Of a stretch of DNA of 64,000 nucleotides, positions 35,019 to 50,425 are shown in pieces. The notes under the pieces are model-generated. The model was not told the DNA's origin and did no database searches. It saw only the letters and a list, made by a program, of their open reading frames with translations. How positions within the stretch are numbered: position 1 is the stretch's first letter; each line of letters opens with the position of its first letter. The stretch spans positions 16,929,309-16,993,308 of the forward strand of contig CM043959.1 of the NCBI GenBank assembly GCA_014529385.2, in the 5' to 3' direction. This DNA is from Adiantum capillus-veneris (taxonomy: Eukaryota > Streptophyta > Polypodiopsida > Polypodiales > Pteridaceae). A program made the translations under genes and the position numbers.

Positions 35019-38000
35019 GTGTGTTTGTTGCTATTTTTAGACATACTTATAGACAAAAGAACATAGCAATTCAAAAGATAGTTGCAAAGGACAATGATTA
35101 GCACAAAGACAACTCAATCTTTGATTCATTTTTGTACATCATAGTGAGAATGAGGTATCATTCTAGTGTTTTGTACATAAGATAGTCAAGAACAACTTAT
35201 TCTGAAGTGAAAAGGCCAAGTTCGACAGTGATGGACAACAGCTTAGCCAAAAAGATCCTAAGTAAAGATAGAGTCATCACCTGCATCCATATAAACAAAA
35301 CAACATATTTTTTAGCCTTGAATACGTATTACAAGTCTTGACAAACCTATCAGATGTTATCCATGTCCTGCTTAAAACCTTTTTAACTTATACCTACCAT
35401 CCATGTAGTGTTAAATATTAGCAAATGTCCATTCTCAGAACAGCAAGCCACAAATGAAAGTGACATGTGTGTGTGTGTAGCTGTATTAAATCTTACTTAA
35501 TAAGACATAATTGAACTTTTACATTCAAAAGAAAACTGGCCAAGGATCAATGAACTGATTTGTACAAAAATAACTCAGTATTAGAATTATCTAAGTACAA
35601 TGATTGTAAGAAAGAGATCCTCTTTCAATGTGGTAGGTAGTAAAAAAACTTCCCCGTTTTTCAATGGATATTTCATAACAGTAATGTTGCTTGCCAAAGA
35701 AAAGAAACCCTCCAAGATAAGATAGAGTCCTTACCTGCATCCATCCAAACAAGACAACAATTCAGTTAGCCTTAGATGTGTTTTACAGGTATCAATGGAC
35801 CATATCAGTTGTTATCCATGTCCATCTTATAGGATTTAATTACTTTAGACAAGCTAGGTTATTTAGTAGTCTCTTTTTTTATAAACGAGTGATATATTCT
35901 ACTTTTAAATGTGAGTGGTGAAGTTCATCAAGAGTCAAAAACATTTCAAGATCCATAGCTCGGTAGCTATGCTTATGCCCAAAAATAGCAACCATATACT
36001 TACCTTCAGACTTAGTAATCCCATGGTATCATTGGTATCCCTTTATTCAAACATAGGTCATGTCCGACCTTTTCTAGCACATGGAATCCCAATTTTTTGA
36101 ATCATAGCTTGGAAGCTATGCCAAAGCTAAAAATACCATCCATATACTTACCTTTATAATGCCAATGATATCCACAAGTCATTATCCATTTTACAAGAAC
36201 GACAGTGTCCGGCCCTTGACTGAGTGAGATACCTTACTTGTTTATCAACCAGAGGTACTAGATGCAATGAGTACCACCCCAACCATTTGTTTTTATATGA
36301 AATTACAAGCGCCAAGCTATACTTAAGCCCAACAATTTATCACGCCAAGTTAACACAAGTAGTTTTTAACATATAACTTCCAATCCTGCACGTCATGCAA
36401 TATGTCAAAAAAATGTAAATTAATGCCCTGTAATGGTTAAGAACAGCGCCCCAATTATTCAGTATGCGCACACACGTCACTTTTACAACCAGTAGCGCAC
36501 CACTTGCAGAGCTAACAACAACCAGTAGCTATAAACCAGCAATTGCTCGAGAAAGAGCCAGTACAACACTCAGTAGCAAGAAACAGTCGGTAGCAAAAAA
36601 TTCTATCTACCAATGTATGTCAAATCATTCCAACCAGTCATTATTTTTTACCAGCCTAAGAGGTGCCAACCACACACAGTATGAACAGCCGACATACCCC
36701 GACAGTTTACCAAAGACGCGAAAAAACCAATTCAAGGTCAGGAGCACCTCGCATTTGCATTATCATGATGTTATATCATACCATGTTAGCCCATAGCAGA
36801 TGGGGGTGTACCATGCCCTAGTTACCATACTAAGCAAACACCATTACCTCATGTGTTTATCTCCATTAGTACAGCCATAGGAAAGTCCACAAAAACCGTT
36901 GTTTTTTATGCACAAGCAGTCCCAAGGCTTACCATAATGTCCCATTCTACGCATATGAAGTTTTAAGGCAATGCTAAAACATGCCTCTGCCTAGTAATCT
37001 CATTCAAAAAAACCAGCTAATGAGTGTGTATACCAACAAGCTCCCGATTGAAGCCAATCATGCCATAATTCATAACCAGGTGCCTTACCACAAAATATCC
37101 ATAACAAAAAACTCATGCCCAGGTAACCCAATAGGGCCATTTGTATAGTTTAACATCACTCCCTTAGGTGTTTATCCCCATAGTAAAATGCCTTGCTCCA
37201 ATATTTAAGAGCCACAGCGAATGTCTGTCGAAAAAAACCAGTCTTCCTCAAGCTACCCTTATTGCAAAACAACCACTAAACGGTGCCAACCACACACAGT
37301 ACGAAGAAAAAACAGACCCTGATAGTTTACTAAAAGATGCGGCAGAAAACCAGTCAAGGTTCAGGAGCACCTCTCCTTTGTATTACCATGATGTTTATAT
37401 CATACCATTTCAGCCCATAGCAGATGGGGGTGTCGCATGCCCATAGTTACTAAACAAACTCCATTCCTTCGTTGGTATAGTCATAGGAAAGGCAAAAAAC
37501 AAGAAAAAAACAGTTGTTTTCTATGCACAAGCAGTTCAACGGCCCACCATACTGTCCCATTATATGCATATGAATATTTTAAGGCAATGTTAAACCATGC
37601 CCCGGCCGAAAAGAACCAGTTACTTAGTGCTATATACCAACTGTTTACCCATTGTTGTGCTACTACAATCTAGCTCTAAGAGAGCCCATCAGGCAGAGTA
37701 TTAAAAAAAAACCAAAAAACCAGTAAAATGCCTAATCTGTAGTCAGTTTAACGATTGCAAAAACAGCCTTTGAGTAATTAGCAACCATATGTTATGCTAA
37801 AATATCTTAAGAACCACAATCGGTCACGGAATAACACCCATTAGGCTTGATCAAGCCCCATGTTAAAACATTTTTTAGAAAAACACAACAATTGGTCTCT
37901 GATGACAAAAGACAGTTTAGGTAAACTATAATACCTGTGGAGTCTGAGCAGCAAGCTCCATTATTTTCAGACTTTCAAGTAGAAATGACACAGAATCGGG

Positions 38001-38160
38001 TTTACCCCACACATAACACTGACTCTCAAGCTAAGTGAGGGCAAAGGAGTGCCCTCAACTTTAGAATTTATAGTTTGGTATGCACGCTTCCTGAGTGTCT
38101 GAAGTGAAGAGAGCAAATCCGCCCCTTGCTGTGTGGGAGTCCTCTCACGCATCAGAAGCC
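34987..38160 (-). mobile_element. Non-coding retroelement copies, minus strand, (CA)n-ended
   Basis: Counterpart of 13460-16243 on the opposite strand. The GATGCAGGT motif occurs at about 35285 and 35735 (minus strand), each about 270 nt before a (TG)n tract read from the plus strand (34987-35015; 35467-35480). The stretch aatgatacctcattctcact at 35145-35170 (minus) matches 16095-16120. A promoter-like ctataaattc with a hairpin lies near 38060. A 620-bp tandem duplication (ggtgccaaccacacacagta at 36662 and 37282; agcagatggggg at 36795 and 37419) and a 147-bp repeat (35956, 36103) are inside. No gene. Confidence 0.6.
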
Positions 38161-38412
38161 ATTACTGTCAGGGGAGAGAGAGCGCCTTTACACAGTCCGA
38201 GGGTGGAAGGAGCCGCCTTCTTATTGTCATGATGGTTTTGAGGATTTTTTACGAGCCATTTGCCCAATAACCAAGTCGGTGGTGCAATGTAGCAATGAAG
38301 GCTCTATTTTGTCAATAGGGGGGGGGGGGGGGGTTGTTTTTTTTTTATATAAAATAAAAGGAAGGAACCTTATGAGGGAAAGAAGTATCTGACTTCATGA
38401 TGTTTAACCATA
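38161..38412. other. Interval with poly-G tract, no gene
   Basis: Contains a run of about 17 G near 38317-38333 followed by T-rich sequence. Nothing else seen. Confidence 0.4.
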
Positions 38413-40916
38413 GTGTGTGTGTGTGTGAAATGAAAAATCTAACAATAGTTTGATTATACAAACTATTGAACCATACAATGGAGTAGACCAGAATTTCCAA
38501 ATGGATAAGGAAAATGATATTATGTAGAAAGATATGTCTATGTATATAACAACATGTAACCTATTTGTTTCAATAGTTTACATTAGCCTGAAGTACTAAT
38601 AAATGAAAAATTGCTTGTTGTAAATCATCTTGTCTCCAGGTAGTATTATTGGTGTATTCCACTTCAAAGATATCCAATCCCTAGAGATAACCTCCACAAA
38701 TCCTACGATGAGAAGGATCCAGCTATTACCTGCATCCATACAAAAGCATTCAGTTAGAACTGGCTATGATTGTGTGTGTTATAGGTGTCAAAACTGGGTC
38801 CAGTTTTGTAATCCATGTCACACCTGCAGAATTAGCTTACAGTCTACTCTAAGGACTACCATTTATGTTTTTCAACCATATACCAAACTCAACATATGTT
38901 TTGAAGTCACAATAAAGCCAAGAAGTAGCTTTTTTTTTTAATGGACAGTATCTTGTTTGTATTTTGGAGAATTCGTAAAAAAAACCCAGTAAGTACTTGC
39001 CATCTCTTTGGAGACCCTCACAGGAGGATTAAGGCTTTTTAAATGAAATAGAAAACTTTAAGTAGTCATGTACTCATAAGCAATCTCCGTTATTTATTTA
39101 ATGTCATTTTCCATGCAAGAATTCATAGCCAAATGAGTCTAACACCATGCAAGAGTTCTAAGTATAATCTAAGTGTATAGCTTTCAATCCAAAGGCCATT
39201 GTATTAAAGAAGTAGTTAAGAATATACAAAAAAGGACAACAGTATGTGGGAAATCGAGTAGGTTTCAAAAACCTCAATGTGGACAATGTAACCATATTCT
39301 TCGGGAGGTATGAACCCTGATGCCCATAGGTGACTATTGTTTAGAGCAAGACTATACCTTATAAGTAGGTCAAATGAATTCTAGGGTCCGAGAGTATTCT
39401 GAATTTAAACTCTATGTGTAAGGTACCAATGCATACTTCCTATATTAAACCAAGCTATCCATAGGTATAAAATGGTTCTTAATCCACCAAAAAGGTTGAA
39501 CACTTGATAATGATACTAGCAAAAAGTGATATTGCTTCATAATGTTTTAATGCTTATGAAAAAACATAAGATACATTTAGCTTTATAAAAATTTCCAGGA
39601 TTCATTGATATTTTTTCAAAACAAATCGTAATCATATCCATTAGATGACATTATATTCATGCGAGAGATCAATTATTCTTCTTCACTATTCATCCAATGT
39701 CCCTTGCAGTCATGTAAGCATTCACAAGAGACTGCAAATAATTATCATGCCAAGCAATATGTCAAGCATACTTAAAAGGAAGTCTCTTGTATAAAAATAG
39801 TTTCCAGCTATCATCTACATATATGTCCTAGCTGAACACGAAGTTCATATTTTCCTTAGATCCACAAAAGTTGGGCAGCATATCCTCTGTATTTTGATTA
39901 AATTTTCAAAAACACCAAAAAAATTCCATCTCATGGAGAGACCCTCACGTGAGGATTAAGATCAAAAAATCATAATTCTTCAAAGGTCTATATAGCTCCA
40001 AATTTCTATTCAACCCATTGCACTAAAATAATGAAACTCATAAATGTGAATATATCATTCCTCAACAACAACAATGTTTTATTAACTGAATATCATTTTG
40101 CAATTTTTTACTCAAATTACGTAATAAAGCTTGCTACTCAAGTAAGCGTTAACCACAAAGGAGGCAGTGTAATAACCCATAACCAGTTATTTTGCAGCAG
40201 TAGATATGGTATAACCTCATTAACATAGCATTTCTAAGTAGGTGAAAAACACCTACCTAATGTCTTCTTCTGCATAAGCATGCCAGCGAGTTGCACAATG
40301 TAATTTGTCAGATATTTGAGTATCGGAGTAGCTTTCAGACATAGCCACCATGAGCAAGAAAGCAATGTTATTATGCTTAACATAAAGCCAGTAAATGACG
40401 AGTGTCAAGATAATCCCCTCAATTATGTATTAATGAACAAACTCCACCAATCCCAATGTCACTAATCCCACAAGATTCATTGTATATGGGTAATTGTGTT
40501 TGTGTGTGTATGAGAGAGATATAGAAAGAAAAAGATGAATAACAGTACCTAATTGAGAAAAGAATACAGTAAAACACCAAGCAATAGGATACCTCCTAGG
40601 CTTGTGTACTAGTAACATAACCTGAAGGAGCATCTGAATATGTATCCTCCTCAAGGGCACAATGTACAACATGCCGAGGATACCACCGTGCCTGAAGGTG
40701 GTGTTTTTTGGAGTGCTGCATATTCATTCATCAACGAAGCGATGTTAATAGTGTAGGATAGTGTGGTGATTCAGATTCCCTAGTATACTAGGGGCAAACA
40801 GTAGGAGGAATATCAAGCATAGGTGGATCCAAACATTAGCTAGAGATGGAGAAATCACCTCCTCTCATGCTGAATACCAAGCATCAGAACTATGCATAAA
40901 AAAAGAGAAAGATAGA

Positions 40917-40918
<2 letters not shown>
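38413..40918 (-). mobile_element. Further diverged non-coding copy, minus strand
   Basis: (TG)n at 38413-38428 with GGATGCAGGTAAT (minus strand) about 310 nt to the right, the same geometry as the other copies. The remaining 2 kb to the right is AT-rich without ORFs; homology there was not established. Confidence 0.4.

Positions 40919-40974
<56 letters not shown>
40919..40974. repeat. (GA)n microsatellite
   Basis: GA run with one interruption near its end. Flanking AT-rich sequence (40975-41563) has no gene; it includes a diverged direct repeat around ataatacatc(a/g)tgtttcattcaata at about 41225 and 41312. Confidence 0.95.
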
Positions 40975-40976
<2 letters not shown>

Positions 40977-41563
40977 ATATATGTATTAAGTGTTTGAAAT
41001 AAATAAGGGTATAAAGTATCTCTTGAACAACTCTAGTTAAACTCCAGTTAGCCAAAGGTTTGGTAGGTGCCACATGCCAGCTCGGTTGATTATATACCAA
41101 GGATAGGTAATATCCTTCATGTATTACTCGAGTAGGGAGGAGTCCCAATAGGAGCACTATGAATGAAGACTCCCGGGAGAATGAGAAGAGAAGAATATCA
41201 AAAAGGCTGAAAAAATAGAGGTTATATAATACATCGTGTTTCATTCAATAGAAAACCCTTGGAATGCATTACTTGATCTAGTCCCTAAATATACAACATG
41301 TGAGCATTCATATAATACATCATGTTTTATTCAATAGGAGACAGGTGGAGTGTATTAATTGATCCAATCCCTAATTATATGGCAGGTGAGCATTCAAAAC
41401 TGACCTATATGACCTAGACCTAACTGGTCAATACTGAAGATTATTAAGTATCCTACAATAGGATGTTTCAATCCAATGTACTCTGAATCACACGGATGAT
41501 CCCATCTTTTAATGCATAGTCATTTGTGAGCCAAGAAAATTGAATGGACTATCGAGCATAGAT

Positions 41564-41673
41564 TAATCTAGAAGGCATCTGACTGTAGAATATTAGGATC
41601 TACAGTGTGCAGAGTAAGAATTTCCAACTAAGAAGTTACCCTAATATTCTACAGTCAGATGCCTTCTAGATTA
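41564..41673. repeat. Perfect 34-bp inverted repeat with 42-nt loop
   Basis: Arms 41564-41597 and 41640-41673 are exact reverse complements; the loop is 41598-41639. The left arm begins taatctagaaggcatctgac. The RNA would fold into an uninterrupted 34-bp hairpin, as a young MITE-like element or a small-RNA precursor could. Confidence 0.93.
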
Positions 41674-41704
41674 AGCATAGAAGAAAACCATATAAGCATG
41701 TATT

Positions 41705-44539
<2,835 letters not shown>

Positions 44540-45203
44540 TTGAATGAGTGTGTCTTCAATGAGGTAAGCCTCTGTCATATCCTGACACATGCTTTGCACC
44601 CCCCTCATGCCTTGTAGCTGGATGCTCTGAACCTCCTTCAACAATCCTAAAAACTGAAACGAGTTGTCGAGCGTGCGGGCTGGACCCTTTTCCATGGATC
44701 TCCAAGAAACATGAGGCCTACTACAAACCAGGTGGCCTCTCTGAGTGGTAACATTGGGTGCCAAACCAGGAGCTGCCTCAAGTGCTCCTCCGTGCAAGTG
44801 GGCTGATGTTACTCCATGCCACTCCTCAACTGCTCCTTAGACCTAAGCAGGCTTGCAACAAACCAATCCTCCAACCTCTTGCTTAGACAAACTCTACGCA
44901 TCTCTATAGAAATCCACCTAATGGAAGGGCTCCAAGGGCCGCCCGCATGAGGGACTCGAGCTCGAAGCCAATGATGCAACAACTCCTTCCAGGCCTCTAC
45001 CCCTAAAAGCAATCTTCTGACCACAAACTTCCCAAGGAGGGCTATGTTGTGCTGTGTTGGTCAATGACCCCCAGCCCCCTGACCTGCTAGGCCACTTTGG
45101 CCCATGCTAACCGGGTGTCGTGCCATGACCACAGAAAGTTCTTGATCAGCCTCTCTAGTTGGCTGATACAGGATTTCAAGAAAATCTAGCAGGACATGAT
45201 GTA
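44540..45203 (-). mobile_element. LINE 3' part, inverted relative to its 5' part
   Basis: Minus strand from the junction: YIMSC-stop-IFLKSCISQ, then LERLIKNFLWSWHDTRLAWA and VRGLGV, the typical post-RT region of plant LINEs (FLW...W..V..P...GGLG). Later frames are broken. It starts exactly where the plus-strand LINE at 32178 stops (ATMWYI), sharing TACAT. The 3' end runs into (CA)n. Confidence 0.82.
45199..45203 (-). other. Target-site duplication ATGTA
   Basis: Reverse complement of TACAT at 32174-32178, directly before the LTR's TG at 45204. Confidence 0.85.
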
Positions 45204-45683
45204 TGTCACCAAATGGTGGCAGGATGTACAGGCAGTAGGGTGTACGAACAGATCCGCCGATGCAGCTAACATGCTAACATGAACAATCGTACAAAATTTT
45301 GCAAAATTGCATTGGTTGATGCTGACATCATAGCGTACGGATTTCCACATTTTTTGCTGTCAGCTTTTGAGTTTGAATCTTTTTTATGTACTGCTTTTGA
45401 GAGCCCTTGGGGCCTTTAAATAGGTATTGAGAGGGGCCCTTGAACTCAATTTTTTTGACACGAAACTGAGCAAAGAGGACCCTCGGACTCTGTAAATTTG
45501 CTCAGGCACTAATATAAAAATAAATACGAAAGGGACGTCAGACTTTGGGGCCAATACCTCTGGGCACAGAACTATGTTGGGGCATTGCAGGTGAATTGTG
45601 ATTGAGTTTTTGTGAAGTATTTTTAAGTGATTCTCTTGTGTGTCATGCAATATTTTCGACTTGGGGTGTCCAAGTCTGTTATA
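45204..45683 (+). mobile_element. 5' LTR (B) of the gypsy element inserted in the LINE
   Basis: Starts TGTCACCAAATGGTGG and ends ctgttata, followed after one base by a primer site. The second half matches 32438-32179 in LTR A on the minus strand. Confidence 0.87.
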
Positions 45684-45684
45684 G

Positions 45685-45696
45685 TGGTATCAGAGC
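45685..45696 (+). other. Primer-binding site, initiator tRNA-Met type
   Basis: TGGTATCAGAGC matches the standard plant iMet primer site and lies one base after the LTR end. Confidence 0.9.
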
Positions 45697-45744
45697 ACAA
45701 TTGATTTTCTTTCAATCAGGAAATACAATCCTTTCTACCGCGAC

Positions 45745-48250
45745 ATGCATGGATTCAAGTGACAAATCCTACAAGAATCAGGCAAACCCACCCGACGACT
45801 CCGGTGTAGGGTTAAGGTGGATAGGTTAGTGTGCCATTCATGCTAATGACATGCTTTGGAGAGGTTAGTGTAGAGCTTGAGAGAGAGACTACTGCACAAT
45901 ACAATAGGGTATATTGCAAATGATAAAAGTTACATTTTATTCGGCATAATATGCCTCTATATAGGTATATACAAATAGACAAGATTTTGACACATGAGCA
46001 CAAGATGTGGCTGCCTATGCACAAATACAAGTGGTTGTGCTTTACACAAAGGTTGTAAGAGGTTCTTCACATGGCTTGACACATGTGGTGGAAGGGGTTG
46101 TTCACACAAGAGATGCAACAAAACCTTGCATCCAAAAATCCTCCCCTATATGGTTTTTGGTTGCATACCAGTCGCAAAATCCTCCCCTTAAAATACACTA
46201 GGGTGAGGCACACAATTCACAAGCCTCCCCTTGAACAAAAATTTGACTCCCCTAGACACAAAGGGTGTAGGCATACAAAACATCAGGGTGTAGGCACACA
46301 CAAGCTTCCTTTGGCACAAATAGAGTGTAAGGTACAATTGAGAGAATGCTCACAGTACATCATCATAAACCAAGCCAATATTGTTGTCGTTATCTTCGTC
46401 AGAATCTCCAGAGGTGGCAAGGTTGATTTTTTCTTTTGTTTGATCTTTGAAATGCTCTTTATGATTGGTAACCTGTGAAGATTTATTGTTGAGTCTTCAA
46501 TACTTTGTAGCATGGTTGTTTTTGCCACAAATGCGACAAGGGTTGATTTCATAGCAATCCTTTGAAAGGTGATTTGTTATGCCACAATGTGTGCACTTTA
46601 AGTTCCTTTTGTGATTGCAATTGTAGCGGTTGGATGAGACCACATAAGCACCATTATTTCAATGCCTTTGAGTTTCTTTTTGTGGCTCTTGAAGAGATTC
46701 TTTTTACATCTTCAACTTTAGGGATTGGGTCTTTCTCTGCGTGCCATTAGCATGAATGGCACACTAACCTATCCACGTTGACCCTACAACTGGTATCAGA
46801 GCTTGATAGAGAGACTATTGCACAATACAATAGGGTATATTGTAAATGATAAATTTTATATTTTATTCATCATAATATGCCTCTATATAGGTATGCACAA
46901 ATAGACAGCCTTTTCACACATGAGCACAAGATGTGGCTGCCTATGCACAAATAGAAGTGGTTGTGCTTTACACAAAGGTTGTAAGAGGTTATTCACATGG
47001 ATTGACGCATGAGGTGGAAGGTATTGTTCACACAAGAGATGCAACAAAACCTCGCATCCCAACATCCGAGTTGGGACAAACTATGAAAAATTCTAATGGA
47101 TGACGATTGGATAATCCTGACAATTCATAACAAGAGTAAGGGCCACCATGGCTCACAGAGGATGAACGAATGGAGATGCAACATCAACAACAGGTTGATG
47201 CTTGTGCTAAGAAGATGCTCCAATATTTGAAGAATCCCCAATATGCAAAAATTTTGACCAAGCATGCGATCGACAAATGCATACTTGGTGGCGTACAACC
47301 ATCAACTCACTTTTAAAGTCGGCATTGAAGAAACCCCGAAGAAACCACTTGCCTCGCGGGTGTACACTATAGATGAACTTGACGATGCCATAAAACAACT
47401 AGTTAATCAAATATTGAGGACCAAAAAGCATTTGAAGAGGCGCAACAAGGGAACGGACTACCTTGGTTACTTGGGTCGTCAGTCTTCTTTTGCAAATGCA
47501 CAAAATCCAAAGAAGCACGTACATTTTGAGGGTGTTTCCAGTTCATCCTCATCCTCATCCTCTTCTGACACTTCAGATAGCTCCTCTAATTTAAGTGGTG
47601 ATGAGGACCAAAAGAGAAGGAAAGGAAGAAAGACTTAGAGACACGGTAAGAACAAGAGGAAGGCCAAGAAGAGCAGATCCCACCAAAGATCTCAAAAAAA
47701 TTTGACACTTTTGAGGAGGATTCATCCTCTTCTGAAAGTTCAAACTCTGATGACCAAATGGTTTATTCAAATAGGAAGCACTTTTATAGAGCCAATCAAT
47801 ACAACTTTCTTGAGGATAAGAGCAAGAAGAATGAAGAGTTTAAGGAGGGTGGATAAGCACTAAAATTTGATACCTTTTTAGGTTTTTGAGATGCCCACAA
47901 GGCCCTTGCTTTTATTCCATAGTTTGACATAGCTTTTTTTGGAGTCCGCTACTCAAAGCACTCCAAGATCAAGAGGGCAGCATCCTATTTGAAAGGAAAT
48001 GCACCCACATGGTGATTCACTCTTCAATTACAAAAAGAAGCACCAACAACGTGGAAAAGTTCATGCGAATTTTTATTTCCTTGTGGCTCACTCAGGAGTA
48101 TGAACGTGATGTGATTACCGCTTGGAGTCATCTTTGGATGTCCAAGGGATATACTTTGAACATTTGCAGCGAGAGATTTTGGGATGTTTTTCTACCCGCC
48201 TCATATTTTAAAAAGATCAGTTTTAAGCAACAAATTGAGCGATTTTGTTG
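45745..48250 (+). mobile_element. Gypsy gag (copy 1), interrupted by a nested insertion
   Basis: Begins MDSSDKSYKNQANPPDDSG at about 45747, is broken by the insertion 45797-47070, then resumes: EDERMEMQHQQQVDACAKKM and YAKILTKHAIDK. A 375-nt frame (47264-47638) has a basic part and a Ser/Asp-rich tract. Then DAHKALAFIP, FDIAFFGVRYSKHSKIKRAA and SYLKGN, typical Gag capsid-like text, with stops. No pol follows before the next LTR, so this internal region is deleted. Confidence 0.75.
45797..47070 (-). mobile_element. Nested copia-like fragment with 260-bp direct repeats
   Basis: Direct repeats 45872-46132 and 46798-47059 (offset about 926) start agagcttgatagagagacta and end gcatcc. Between them the minus strand encodes CTHCGITNHLSKDC, a perfect C-x2-C-x4-H-x4-C zinc knuckle, and a second CRICGKNNHATK. 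An inverted repeat of about 35 bp, gtggataggttagtgtgcca, joins 45818-45853 with 46738-46776. TGGTATCAGAGC occurs at 46791-46802. It looks like a small, rearranged copia element with LTR-like ends. Confidence 0.6.
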
Positions 48251-49043
48251 TGGACCAATGTGCTAATAGTATTCTGATTTATGACTTTATGAATGAAGAA
48301 ATTTGAAATGGGAATTCCCAAAGAAGACTCTGATTTATGTGTGAAATTAATGTTTGTTCGGATAACACGTGAAATCAAGGATGAGATGGTGATAAATTTG
48401 CATATGAATGCAATTTGGAGCAATGACAGCTCAAGAATGAACCCGACATGATTCAAATTAAGAATGATGAATTTTGTTTGAATGAATCAGATGACTGGAT
48501 ACTGTTGTGAGCACATCAAGAGTTCCCGAGGGATGAGATGGCTACCCAGGTATCTAGGTGCATCAAGACTTCTAAATGGATGAGAAAACTATATTGAATG
48601 ATTGAAACACTTTGTTTAAGTGTGTGATTTGTGAACTAGAATTCCCGAAAATGAATCTAAATTTTGTGTGCTCACTCATGTGATTGTGTTTGAGTGTAGG
48701 TTTGAAAGACAAAATGACTTCGGCAATTCATTCTTGAGATTCTATGGACATGATTGCAATAAGAATTAGTTAATTTGACATCTTTGAGGTCCGGTGTGGA
48801 TCTAGATGTGATTGCTAAATATGTTGCCAAGAATTATGGTCCTAGATCTGGATGGATTTTACGTGATATGATTTGAATGTGATATGAATGTTTAGTGATT
48901 GTCTTCTTTGTGCAAGTGTTGGATTTGTGTCATCTAGTGCGTCAGTACTTAGAGTCAGTGTGTATAGAATTGGTTTATGGCTTATGTCTACTAACTTTGC
49001 AGGTGAAATTGAGGGAAATTATAATTCTTTCAAGAGGGGGGTA
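48251..49043 (+). mobile_element. Gypsy internal 3' region and polypurine tract
   Basis: No ORF of note. It ends ataattctttcaagagggggg directly before the LTR at 49044, the same tract as that preceding LTR A. Confidence 0.7.
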
Positions 49044-49562
49044 TGTCACCAAATGGTGATGTGTGGCAGGTTTTATGGACAGTAGGCTGTATAGAAGAGT
49101 TGCAGATCGCACTGACATGCTAATGTGGACAGCCATACGTAATCCCGCAAAATGTGCTGACTGATGTTGACGTGGTAGTGTATGGATTTTTGCATTTTTT
49201 GCTGGTATCTTTTGGGCCAATAGCTTTTGTTGCTTTTAGGACTCATTGTTTTTTAGTTTTGCTGCTTTTGGGGACTTTTATTTTGACATCCCTTTGTAAG
49301 ATAAGAGAATCCCAAGGGCCTCACTTCTCAGAGCATCTAGACATAGAGTCTGGGAGTTAAGGACCCACGAGAGTTTTACTTTGCTCAAAGATTAATACAA
49401 AAAGAAATACCAAAAGGGGCGCCAGTCTTTGAAGCCAATCTCTCTTGCATAGAACTACGCCGGGCCATGTCAACTCAATTAAATTGTGAAGTGTTTTTTT
49501 TTTGTGAATCTCTCTCTCGTGTCGCGACGGAATCTAGACTTGGGGTGTCCAAGTTTGTTACG
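49044..49562 (+). mobile_element. LTR (C), shared between two tandem internal regions
   Basis: Begins TGTCACCAAATGGTGATG and ends tttgttac(g). It has a polypurine tract on its left and a primer site plus gag on its right, so it serves as 3' LTR of copy 1 and 5' LTR of copy 2, as produced by unequal recombination. It matches 32997-32439 in LTR A. Confidence 0.87.
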
Positions 49563-49574
49563 TGGTATCAAAAC
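49563..49574 (+). other. Decayed iMet primer-binding site
   Basis: TGGTATCAaAaC: the standard iMet site with two G-to-A changes, at the expected place after LTR C. Confidence 0.8.
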
Positions 49575-49623
49575 CCAGCCAATTTCTCTTCTACCGAGAA
49601 ATCCGATCCTTCTTGCGGCACTT

Positions 49624-50040
49624 ATGGATTCCAAAAAGAATCAGACGACTCCATCTAGCACCTCTGAACCAAGAGGCATTACGGAAAATTCAAGCGGATT
49701 AGCAGAGAACGAGTACAAGCCACCTCGGCCTTAGTAGTATCAACTCATGGAGATGCAATGTCAACTGCAAGTTGATGAGTGTGCAAAGTAGATGATTTAT
49801 TTTGCCAAGGATCCACAATATGCCAAAATATTGACCTAGCACCCAATGGGACGAAGTGCATACTCATTGGCAGAAAGTCCATGAGTCACCAATTAAACCA
49901 ACAATCAAGAAACCTCCTACTCCAAGGATGTTCACTGAAGAAGAACTCAATGACATTGTCAAAACCCAAATCAATCAACTTCTACAGACAAAGAAGTAAT
50001 TGAAAAAGCCCAACAAGGGGACTGACTACCCCGATTAGCG
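49624..50040 (+). mobile_element. Gypsy gag N-terminus (copy 2)
   Basis: Begins MDSKKNQTTPSSTSEPRG and continues with MEMQCQLQVDECAK and DPQYAKILT, clearly parallel to copy 1 (MEMQHQQQVDACAK, NPQYAKILT). Several stops. The capsid core, zinc knuckle and protease are missing before pol. Confidence 0.75.
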
Positions 50041-50425
50041 ATGCATTGTATCGGAAGCCCCCAGTCTTGGCTATTTCCACGATTCATCACAGAAGATTTG
50101 AGGATATGGTTGGCCAGTATGCCACAGATCCTGAGTTTGCAGACATTTTTACTTCGATACAAAATGGGGAGACAGTTCTAGGGTATTCCATACGGTATGG
50201 CTACTTGATGAAGAAAACAATGTTGTGTGTCACACAGCCTTTGTGGGAAAAGGTCTTAACAGAGTGCCACTATCTGCCTTTTACGGGTCACCGAGGCATT
50301 GATACCACCTTGAGTGGTGTGGAGTGTTATTCCTATTGAACGAGACTCAAAAAGGATGTGGACAAATTTGTTTGCAGTTGTTTAGTATTCCAAAAGGTCA
50401 AGTTTGACAGGCATTAGGCACAAGG
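50041..50425 (+). mobile_element. Displaced integrase zinc-binding domain (duplicate)
   Basis: AISTIHHRRFEDMVGQYATD, ECHYLPFTGHRGIDTT and RLKKDVDKFV then CLVFQKVKFDRH: an integrase H-H-C-C domain lying before RT. The block is a direct repeat of 51345-51730, where the same domain is in its proper place after RNase H. One Cys ligand is Phe here. Confidence 0.82.

Noticed and set aside
36464-37673. ORFs of 78-110 codons as genes.
   Set aside because: They lie in tandemly repeated non-coding family sequence, start and stop inconsistently between repeat copies, and show no motif.
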